Source of the DNA: Chara braunii
Taxonomy: Eukaryota; Streptophyta; Charophyceae; Charales; Characeae
Length of the DNA stretch: 39,157 nt
Assembly (NCBI GenBank): GCA_003427395.1
Contig: BFEA01000005.1
Coordinates: 949,960 to 989,116, forward strand
Direction: 5' to 3'
The notes beneath the pieces were generated by a model. That model saw only the letters and a program-made list of their open reading frames with translations, was not told where the DNA came from and ran no database searches. Shown piece by piece: positions 1-8,297 of this stretch. The translations under genes and the position numbers were made by a program. The first letter of the stretch is position 1. Each line of letters begins with the position of its first letter.

Positions 1-626
1 TACTCCTCGCAGTATCTATCATCCCACAATTCAGTATGAGCTCAAGGAAACACTTTTGCAATCAAACCTCTCACTTCGCACTTATCAGTCACCCCTCTCA
101 TCCATATCGTCCATGTCTCAGAAGCCTCCTCTAAAGCGATGCTTTAATAGCTAGGGGGAGACGTCTCAACTTAACTTATTTACCTCCCAAAGCAGGCTTA
201 GCACATCATTCCCGTAATAAGTCACTAGCCTCGTAGCTTTGACAGTTATTACCTAAGCTTGCTTTGGTAGCGGACATACCCAACAATGCGGACGCTACCT
301 TAACTCAAGCAAAGCCGCATCAGACATGCCATATATCGCGCAATTATCAAAAGATACTTAGGATAGCAAGGTGTTCGCTGAGACCACTATCATATGCGTC
401 AGAGAACTTCAGTATATAGCCAAACACTTTCTTCCCCCGATAAACCGCGCATATGCGAATAATCAATACTTCACTCGTAGGCCACAGTTTTAAGACATCT
501 ACAACGATAGTCAAGGTATCAAGCAATCGACCTTATACCTCCAGAGAAAGCCTCTCATTTTTGCCTAGTTCTCACTTTCTCATACCCGGATGTCGTTCCA
601 CCAGGGACAACGGCAGGCAACTGTTA
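1..626 (-). repeat. Element X, interior segment next to primer site (tandem unit 1, cut by window edge)
   Basis: This stretch matches 11764-12389 almost base for base, with about 8 differences in the first 180 bases by eye. In the minus-strand sense of X it lies directly downstream of the primer-binding site, where a leader or gag would sit. No gag-like frame is visible on the minus strand, so it appears non-coding. It is cut off by the window start, so its true left end is unknown. The match shows that the 11.76-kb repeat is more than a pair of LTRs: it includes interior sequence, as a tandem LTR-interior-LTR-interior array would. Confidence 0.7.
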
Positions 627-644
627 TCCCCGGCAACGGCGCCA
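627..644 (-). promoter_or_regulatory. Primer-binding site, tRNA-Asp type (element X, unit 1)
   Basis: The minus strand reads TGGCGCCGTTGCCGGGGA, the complement of the last 18 nt of eukaryotic tRNA-Asp including the CCA tail. CCA is not encoded in nuclear tRNA genes, and the bases upstream on the plus strand do not form a T-arm. A reverse-transcription primer site is therefore a better reading than a tRNA gene fragment. Two bases (CC) separate it from the TG at 647, which is the expected spacing from an LTR edge. The second copy at 12390-12407 differs at one base. Confidence 0.75.
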
Positions 645-1382
645 CCTGTGGAGCGCATCGGTCCGACACCGCACAAGGCAGCGCGGGACCCTCCCGGCCG
701 TGTCACGCATGAGTTGGTCTAAATCCTCGTCGCGAATATACACATGGAGGTTCCGCAAGCCGCTCCGGTCGAGTGCGCCAGCCATACCTCTCGCGTGCCC
801 CTACGACAGGATAGGGCCTACACGAGGCACGACTTACCTCCACCTTACGGGAGTTGTCACCTCCCTTCGATGGGCATATCCCTGCCGAGCTACCAGTCCA
901 CAGTACGAAAGCTAACCAGCCGCACTCGCAGAGGTGGACCAGTCGAGAGCATTTCTCGTTCACTGTAGCATAGGGGGTACTCGCAGTATTACGCCTCTAT
1001 CGGACCGGCACGCGAACCGACATCTAGGGGGGCTGAAGTCCCAAGCGTGACTCGTTGCCGGTCGGCTAGGTGGCATCCCACACACCACACGTACACCACT
1101 CTAAAGAACATAAAAAAATTAAAAACACTCACATATACATACATATACAAAACGACATCAGACAAACAACGCGACAANACTCTTAGTCCCTTAGTAGTCA
1201 TGCCATAACCTTCTGATGCGGAAATCAGATAGGCGTCTCGCGCGAGACTTAGTATAAACCCACGAGGGCGCAGGGCTAACTCATATCGATTCGCAATGCA
1301 AGCGTACGCAAGCGGTCGCGATGATGGCATACTATGTAGTACCCATACTTATGTGGTCCTCGTTACTCTCGAGGATCGCATT

Positions 1383-1429
1383 TGACACTCAAGTGTCAGC
1401 TGACATGCGCCTTGAGGGAATAATCCCTC
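1383..1429. repeat. Cluster of three short palindromes
   Basis: Three perfect inverted repeats sit within 47 bp. TGACACT/AGTGTCA with a 2-nt spacer is at 1383-1398. The 12-bp palindrome TGTCAGCTGACA is at 1394-1405. GAGGGA/TCCCTC with a 4-nt loop is at 1414-1429. The second X copy (about 13148-13194) keeps a 6-bp core of the first arm pair and has lost part of the second. The function is unknown; a protein-binding or RNA-fold element is possible. Confidence 0.5.
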
Positions 1430-2399
1430 GACGATGGACAACCGCCAAGTGCGGTTGAGAACCACACCCTCTTCTGCATCCTGAGAAGAATGGGTGGTAC
1501 GCAGGTTCATATCTTTGGTGGCAATCTTCTCTTATTGCCCTGGAGACCAGCTCCATCATCTAGGGTCTTGAAAGAAGTCAAGGGGTTTGACTTTGACGGC
1601 TGCCACGGACTACAACGCCCAACTATCAAAACTAACAAGCAAAATCACCCAATAAATAAATAAATATCCCAACACTCATATATCAAATCAGGACTCGAGA
1701 TAAAATAAAAGAAGGGGAAACATAAACCCATCAGGTATGCAGATCGTGCGACACACGGTTGTCATTCTCACTTCCTCCAAAGTATGACCCATATACTAAG
1801 CTCCAAAATTACTAACCTGCATAAAACACAGGCACACACAATAGCCACATTGCCATACACCAATGTGGTCAACTTTACAATTCCATGTAACTCACACCAC
1901 GCCCCACACACTCAAGCCCCAATCATAATTCAACTTTCCATAAATCTCATAAATTCTTTATAATGGTCATTTAAAGGAAGTTTGGTTCAAACTCTCAAAG
2001 AAACATATCAAATCTTAGGGCTAAGACAATCAAGTTGAGGTACACGTATAAGCAAAGTTGTGTCGTGAGCCGACAAGTCGGCGATCAACCAACCGACCTA
2101 TTATCAGTGATAACAGAAGATGATCCTCGTAGGATCAAGCTAAATCTAGTCCAAATCCTAGATCGAATATCCAAAGAAGGCCTGTATCATAAGACAAGTC
2201 AATATCCCCAAGCTAAATGTATAAGTCTATGGAGAATAATCTCCATATCATAATCTTGCTCAAAATCATTCCGTCTGACTAAGCCTAAGTCTACCTCTAA
2301 GCAAGTGTCAAAGGAACGTAGACCCTGACAGAATCTCCTCTTCACATAGTAGATTTTTCAGAATCGCCACTTGTCTAAGTATAATCTAATTCCTGTAAA

Positions 2400-2955
2400 C
2401 TAAGAAAATTTCGGCAGCGCTTCCCGTAGGAAAAATGTCTTTCCAAAATTTATAATAACTCAAATATGAAGACAAACACAATCTCTAACTCTAGAAAGTT
2501 AAAGTTTGTCTAAATCCCTGAATTAGTAAAAATTTGGGCAGCACTTCCTTTAGAAAGGTAGACTTCCCAGATTTATACTAAGTCAGATGTGAACTTCAAC
2601 ATAAAACCTGAGTTCAACTAAGACAAAACTCAACTAACTCCTTAGTTTTGTAGAAATTTTGGCAGCACTTCTCGTAGAGAAAGTGTTATTCCAAGATTTA
2701 TACAAAGCTAAGTTCAGAATCTAAAACGAATTTGACTTATGAAGGTCCAATTTTGTCTAACTCCCCGAATTAGCAAAAATTTGGGCAGCATTCCCTTTAG
2801 AAGAGGAGGCTTTCCATATTTTTACTAAGCCAAAAGGTCAGAAAAGTTGGACTCTGAAAAATACAAAATCTGCTTAAATTCTTGGTTTTGTATAAATTTC
2901 GGCAGCGCTTCCCGTACAAAAAGTAGCTACCAAAATTTATTGAAAGACGAATAGA
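2400..2955. repeat. Five degenerate ~124-bp tandem repeats with nested inverted repeats (X copy 1)
   Basis: The core AATTTYGGCAGCRCTTCC recurs with its GGCA at 2413, 2537, 2661, 2784 and 2901, giving spacings of 124, 124, 123 and 117. Each unit carries an outer inverted repeat, AAATTT-GG against CC-AAATTT about 40 nt apart. Inside it is a second one, for example CACTTCTC against GAGAAAGTG in unit 3. Units also share a CCCTGAATTAGTAAAA or TCCTTAGTTTTGTA lead-in. The outer arms vary (TTCGG, TTGGG, TTTGG) while staying largely complementary, which suggests that the fold matters. The array is repeated at 14165-14715. Confidence 0.75.
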
Positions 2956-3236
2956 ACAAAAGATCCGAGAAAATGCGAGAATTGATCTAAGTAAAAAAAC
3001 TTAGCTCTGAAAATGCAGGAATTGAAACTAACTCCTATACCTCTAGCACGTGGCGAGCAACTAAAGTAACTACCTATCAAACTGAAACTCAGACTAAGTA
3101 GTAGTCTCACTCAGTCACATGCAGGCCAAGCCACAAAGGTAAGTACTTTCACCATTCCCAAGTCAATCTGGACAATCAATAGTTCGTAGTCTTTCAATGA
3201 TTTATCCCTTTATCCCCAGCTTACATAGGGCATAAA

Positions 3237-3961
3237 GTTAGACCACCCAAACTTATGGAACATGTCTAGCTCGGCCATGAAATATACACAAACATATGGC
3301 ACAACAACTTTTATCTTCTTTGGGCATGTGACTGGGACAGCCTAGTCGCCCTGAACTGTTTAAATATCTAAACTTTATATACTTGTCTGCCCTTAGTCTT
3401 TTGAGGTAGCATACAACTGAGCCGATCATCTTCACCTCAAGACCCAGTCTGCCCCTTCGTACCCCAATTTTATTCTTAATTCATACTCTCTTCAGTTGGT
3501 GATAAGCTATGGTCAGACCACCCAAAGTTATGGAACCCTGTCTGACTAGCCTGTTCATAGATAGAATAGTAGTAAGGTATAGCCAAGTTATAAGTTTCTG
3601 GTTGCAGGATGTGCGAGGCGCTGGACCAAGACCACCCAAACTTATGGAACATGTCTTGGTCCTCAACCTGATTCATTTCTCTTAAAGCCAAAGCAGGAAG
3701 AGGCTGAGCCACCCAAACTTATGAAACATCCTCAGACCTCCTCGTTTAGGAACTAAAGAAACTAACAAAACCCCAAATAAAACAAGGTGACCAAGTCACC
3801 CCAACTTATGGAACATGCTTGGTCCCTGAAAAGTCATTCACACTCAGCCTTCACAAGTCAGAGCAACCAGACCACCCAAACTTATGGAACATGTCTGGTT
3901 CTCCAGGGAATTCAAAAATAAACATAGCACTGAGACTTCCCAAACTTATGGACTGGCCCAA
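3237..3961 (+). repeat. Array of seven constant-loop, variable-stem hairpins (X copy 1)
   Basis: The near-constant loop CACCCAAACTTATGGAACAT is flanked in each case by different but mutually complementary arms. H1 GTTAGAC/GTCTAGC (3237-3243/3264-3270). H2 GTCAGAC/GTCTGAC (3512-3518/3540-3546). H3 GGACCAAGAC/GTCTTGGTCC (3623-3632/3653-3662). H4 CTGAG/CTCAG (3704-3708/3731-3735). H5 GACCAAG/CTTGGTC (3789-3795/3818-3824). H6 AACCAGAC/GTCTGGTT (3865-3872/3893-3900). H7 is degraded (about 3930-3961). Spacing is irregular (63 to 277 bp), so this is not a simple tandem repeat. Imperfect pairs in H1 and at the H2 edge are G-T on the plus strand, which an RNA copy would tolerate as G-U. The function is unknown. 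Confidence 0.85.
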
Positions 3962-4424
3962 CCCTTGATTGACCCAGTCACACTTCATGCAATACTGCCT
4001 TTTTCCCACCCTTCCCCAGATGCAATCCTGCAGTCTGCTTTCAATCAAACAATAAATAGAAACTGGCATTAAGCATACATTCCTTTATTTAGTCTGGTTT
4101 GTGTCCTGAAAGTCAAACTGAAAAGTCAAAGTAAAGGGGCGTGCAACATATTCAGTCAAGGTATAAAAAGGAATATAGATAAGGGTTATAACTGGGTCTA
4201 TAGATGAGAAATAATGATTACCTCTCAGCTCCCTGCCTCCAGAACCCCTCCTGAGTTCCGGCAAAGCTCCCTCAATCGGTGGGCTGACTCCCCACAGAGT
4301 CTCGCTGCGGTCCTACGGGTCGCAATCCCGCATGCCGCCTTCCTCTCGTAACCAAGGACTAGACTGAGAGTCAGAAGGGCAGAAATAGAGGTTTCAGACT
4401 CTCGGGATACAGGAGAGGGACAAA

Positions 4425-4577
4425 CTCAACTCCTAGGAGAGGGCCTTGATACCTTCACTCGCCTGAGGGCCCCGCAATGATGGCCAGATAGTAACAGCTT
4501 NCTCAACTCCTAGGAGAGGGCCTTGATACCTTCACTCGCCTGAGGGCCCCGCAATGATGGCCAGATAGTAACAGCTT
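4425..4577. repeat. Exact 76-bp direct duplication around a single N (probable assembly join)
   Basis: 4425-4500 and 4502-4577 are identical over 76 bases and separated only by the N at 4501. The second X copy has this sequence once (near 16190-16265). Two contigs with unmerged overlapping ends, joined by one N, explain this better than a biological duplication. Confidence 0.85.
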
Positions 4578-4689
4578 GGTCAACTTCTGAAGTCAAGCCG
4601 TCAAGTCAACCCTCTGTCGACCTCCCAACTCACAACACTAATGTCCCTTCTCAAGCTCTCCTTCTGACGAGCCTCCAAGTCTTCGCATT

Positions 4690-5133
4690 TTATCCTTCGA
4701 TCAAACTATTGCTACGCAGGCCTAGAAACGCTGCACTCGAAACAGGGCACACCACCTGTACTTGACCCGAGCGTGAACTGTAGCAAGCATATCCCGCAGG
4801 AAACACCACAGCGATAGATGGGAAGAAATACAACTTGTAATCTAAAGTCGGTGCACGCATTGTCTTTCGCCAATCATAGCAGTACGGAACCAACGGCCCA
4901 AACGCAGCTATAACAGTAGAAGAAAATATGGCGTATGAGAGTGCTAAAGCCAACTGCCCGAAAAAAACAGCAAGCGGAGGCCATCTTCCGTACACCATAG
5001 TGGCTCGCATTCTGAAACTCAAACTCATCAACGAATCAAGGTAAGTTAGACAACCCTTGCAGCCTGCTCTTTCGTTCGAAATCACCAGGACTTCGAAGGT
5101 ATGCCGCAACTCACTTCTCACTCCTTCGAGCAT
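4690..5133 (-). other. Unidentified 147-codon open frame in X copy 1
   Basis: The frame has a matching but longer partner in the second copy (16377-16889, 170 codons). The predicted product has a hydrophobic middle (around SYAIFSSTVIAAFGPLVPY) and several cysteines near the C-terminal half. I recognise no domain. By eye, many differences between the two copies change the amino acid, as expected for neutral drift of a chance ORF rather than a constrained protein. It reads in the presumed transcription sense of X. I would not call it a gene without RNA or homolog evidence. Confidence 0.15.
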
Positions 5134-7380
5134 GATGTTTCGCAGTATGATATCTCCCTCTTTTTCTCGCGCACAGATAGTAGCGGCAACAGTTAGTGAC
5201 TCAACTTCGACTCAGTAGATCGTGAACAAATCTCCCACTAGGCTGCAGATAGGTACGTGCCCCCTCAGCCCTGCAGGTCGCCCCCCCGCTTTAGCTGACA
5301 GAACGATCAACATTCTGGCCTACAGGTAAACCACCAGCTCCGCTGCCTTACCTCACACTCCCTCCGTTTGTCTAAGACTGAGAAGGTTTGAATAAGCGTC
5401 CTGCAAGAGATCTTGGCCAGGTGCGTTAGCTCAGCCCCGTAGCGCGGTTCCTGACCGCTCCAATTGATGGGATGAACAGATCTCGAAGGCATCTCATGCT
5501 AGAACACGGTCATGTGCATGGCACGTCTACGTGAAATCGGAGCGCTTCCCTAGGCGCAGCTCCTAGTATCGACCCCAACTAAACCATTTGCCTATGGGCA
5601 GAACCAACGCTGCCATCACGCTCGCACCGCCGCAACCCCAGAAACGAGCCCTGATTCGATCGATTTCGTCGACAGTCGGGCGAGCTACGCATTTTCTCTC
5701 CATTCATAGCCACCAGTGCGGCAGCCCCGCGCACCCTTTACTTCACACTGCACGAAAACTACCACTCTACTGCTAATTCCAGCCGCGCCATTAAATTCGT
5801 AGCTTCCCAAAACCCCCAAAATGAAACTTCCCTCAACCGATTTCATGATGGATCGATCGATTCCCATATTCCACCTCCTCTAGCCATATCTGCCTATGAG
5901 CTCCTCAACGCAGCCTATTCGCCTACTTACTCTAAACTTACCAATTTTCTAAACAAACTAACTACCAAATCGGGATCGCAATCCCCGCAAACCTCTAATT
6001 TCCTCCTCCTTTGCCTGCTTTCGCTAAGAAACGGGTGGGGTCGATACTTTCCATGCTTACTTCTTCCTATTTCCTCCATAGCCTCGCGCACTAGCTTTCT
6101 CTGACAGCTCCCATTTTACTAATCTATTACTAAAACTAACCTCACATTTGAAGTCGCCCTATCCAAAAACCTCAAGTTCGCCTTTTCTCTCACTCGGTTC
6201 TGCCCTGAATCGAACGAGTTACACTCCGTTTGCCAGGCTCACCCGTTTCTCACCATCGCTGGTTTCAAAAGTACCTGGTGCGAGAAGGCGCCCAGATTCA
6301 TAAATTTTCCTCTGCTACTGCGCCACTTCGATACTCTTCCCTGTTCTCCCCTGTTTTGGTTGCTGCCGCTCCCCTGCCACTTGTCACTTCTGCTCCGTCG
6401 TCCCCCTCTCTTTGTCATTCCTTTCTTTGACAGCACCTACGCAACATCCCGTCCCGATCCATGTTCTTTCGTTCTCGCGTTAGCTCACTGTATCTCCAGC
6501 CACCTTGCTCTGCGCCAGTGCCCAGCCGTGTGCTAAACTACACTCCAATGCGGGCACTGCAATGGGTGCAACCGATACGAACAATAGAATGACAATGTTG
6601 AATGTTAGGAAGTTTATATTGACTCACCTGCTGAAATGAACAGCCTCGGGCGGGCGGCACTACAACGAACAACACATGCTCAGCCATTGAGGCGGCTCTG
6701 ATGCTGCCGCGAGTGGGAGGGCACTGGGCCTGCAGCAACATCTTGCGGCTCGTACCTCCGTGGGGCCGGTCCCAATGAAGATCTTGGCGGTACTAACTAA
6801 TATTCAGATGAGAACTCCGAAAGCTGATGTGGAGAGGTTCCATGCCCTTTAACAATGTCCTGGGCCGTTGGTGCCCAGGCGCAACCCCCATCCGTCGATT
6901 CCCCTGCAGCATGCCCATACTCGAACCTTTCACAACAGACAGTCGCTGGCGGATTCTGCACCCGCTGCCTCTTCCACCCCGAGGCTAACCCGCTCACTGA
7001 TTTACAAACATGTCAACTTCCTCGGACCGTAATTTTAGAGGAGGGGGGTAGGGGAATTCTACCACCGTCTCGACTGCCGGAACCCGAACGGGCTCGTCAC
7101 AGGAGGCGCGTGTTCAAGGTCCTTGGCTGCCGCAACGACCACTAGACCCGGCGTCGCGTCCAAGTCAAGGAATGTCGGGTCATAAAAAAATAGCTTTACA
7201 ATAGATAATAAAATACTTAGCGGATTTTAACCGCTCGATGACGATAGACGACGGAAAAGGAAAATACTAACACCGTTTTGACGCTGCAGAGGGCAGAGCC
7301 AAAGAGGGATAGCCCCGCCGGACCCTCAACCCTTCTGTCCNTTCGCGCTACTCTAACATCCCCGCGTCGTCGTCACTCGG

Positions 7381-7432
7381 TCTCGATCCCTAAATCTTTC
7401 TGATGAAAATCCGACGTTGTAACCCATAGTGT
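7381..7432 (-). pseudogene. tRNA-Glu-like remnant near the LTR end (X copy 1)
   Basis: On the minus strand the segment resembles the D-arm to T-arm portion of a tRNA. There is a GGGTTA D-loop-like stretch, then GTCGGATTTTCATC with TTC in anticodon position after a U33-like T, then a B-box-like GGGATCGAGA. The stems are imperfect and the acceptor is not recognisable. Related copies lie at 19015-19072 (minus) and 38441-38495 (plus). Chance resemblance is possible. Confidence 0.25.
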
Positions 7433-7820
7433 CCTGCGCAAGGATGAGTCTAGTTTTGACAGACGCCTAAAATATTCCGATATTGCGTGACGCGCCGACT
7501 CACCAAAACATTTTCAGTACCACCTTGTCGTTGATGCCGTCCTCGTGCGTAAGCATATTTCACAGACAAGTGGATTAATAAAAGAGACGTAATCTTTTTA
7601 ATCCCTGTTTAATCAAAAGAATAAAATTTGGTCGGCAACTACGCCGACTTTCACAACCATCAACCAAAAATTAAAAAATCATGCGCGCCTCAATTATGTG
7701 CGCCCACACACTCTCTACTCTTAGTCAATCGTCCAGCCAACGAAAACCACGGACACAGTTGAGCCTCACGTGAAGTTCTTAAACTTTTAACCGTATTTTT
7801 TGTCACTTGCAAAAACCAGG

Positions 7821-7846
7821 GCGGATACCCTTGTAAGGGTATTCGC
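7821..7846. repeat. Terminal palindrome of X (copy 1)
   Basis: Arms GCGGATACCCTT and AAGGGTATTCGC are separated by 2 nt (GT) and pair at 11 of 12 positions. The palindrome ends one base before the CA at 7846-7847 that closes the presumed LTR. The same palindrome marks the X boundary at 19456-19481 and 38032-38057, and the sequence beyond it differs in each place. Confidence 0.7.
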
Positions 7847-8011
7847 ACCGACAACTTACCGGACCATATAAAGCGACATCCCCGTCGCTTCGCAAAATCA
7901 GAAAAGCTATAAATTCATCCAAAACCCAAAATGCTGACGAGAAAGGAACCAATCCGATTAGCCGACAATCTGTGGTTTGAGGCCTCCATCAAATCATGCC
8001 AAACACAACGT

Positions 8012-8090
8012 TATGCTGCCAGGATTCTAACCTGAGTCTCTATTGTCCTGACATCAGGACGCCGGGGTATTGGCACTATACTACAATATA
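8012..8090 (-). pseudogene. tRNA-like cloverleaf with abnormal anticodon arm (pseudogene or tRNA-derived element)
   Basis: Read on the minus strand, the tRNA parts occur in correct order and spacing. The acceptor is TATATTG/CAGCATA (6 of 7 pairs, one G-U). TA occupies positions 8-9. The D-arm is GTAT-AGTGCCA-ATAC (4 of 4). The T-arm is TCAGG-TTAGAAT-CCTGG (5 of 5, one G-U), joined directly to the acceptor. The TAGTATAGTG A-box and GGTTAGAATCC B-box each deviate slightly from consensus and resemble tRNA-Asp. The middle is wrong: 31 nt hold a GTCCTGA/TCAGGAC inverted repeat instead of a normal 17-nt anticodon arm plus variable loop. It is probably a decayed tRNA or a tRNA-derived promoter. Confidence 0.4.
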
Positions 8091-8263
8091 AGTCCCAATG
8101 ACCCTCTCGACCGTCCTCTCCCCTTCGTCATAGACAAATGCCGACTTGTCATTAAGTGTCCTTAGTCTCTACCCTGCGAGCAAGGTCATAACCAAGGACG
8201 CGGGCCCTAACCGAGACCTTCAGAAGGCACTCTTGCCTCCCTCCAAGAATTCTCACGATAAAA

Positions 8264-8297
8264 CATATATATATATATATATATAAATATATATAAA
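8264..8297. repeat. (TA)n microsatellite
   Basis: About 34 bp of nearly pure alternating TA, with AAATATATATAAAT interruptions at its right end. Confidence 0.9.

Larger units (their letters stand above)
647..7847 (-). mobile_element. Putative very long LTR of element X, copy 1 (~7.2 kb)
   Basis: The block starts with TG two bases from the tRNA-Asp primer site and ends with CA inside a short palindrome. It is repeated at 12410-19482, where it is about 128 bp shorter. Divergence is about 5% by eye. No long reading frame is conserved. Contents in order on the plus strand: a GC-rich segment (about 647-1340), a palindrome cluster (1383-1429), structured ~124-bp repeats (2400-2955), a constant-loop hairpin array (3237-3961), a plus-strand TATA-like GTATAAAAAGG near 4160, an unidentified minus ORF (4690-5133), pyrimidine-rich DNA (5.3-6.5 kb), and a tRNA-Glu-like remnant (7381-7432). 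The LTR reading is inference. No convincing polypurine tract sits next to 7848, so a segmental or satellite-like tandem repeat remains possible. Confidence 0.5.

Noticed and set aside
627-644. A tRNA-Asp gene fragment
   Set aside because: Only the 3' 18 nt including CCA are present. Upstream bases do not form a T-arm, and CCA is not genomically encoded in eukaryotic tRNA genes.
453-968. Overlapping 70-90 codon frames in the GC-rich segment (and the equivalents near 12353-12670)
   Set aside because: They overlap in several frames on both strands, differ by frameshift between the two X copies, and show no domain. They are typical chance ORFs in GC-rich DNA.
3237-3961. Hairpin array as a CRISPR array
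   Set aside because: The conserved 20-mers are irregularly spaced (63 to 277 bp), the intervals are not uniform spacers, no cas genes exist nearby, and the context is eukaryotic retrotransposon DNA.
7800-7853. X terminus as a Helitron 3' end (hairpin near the end)
   Set aside because: There is no CTRR terminus after the hairpin and no TC/A-T insertion signature. TG...CA ends and a primer-binding site fit an LTR better.
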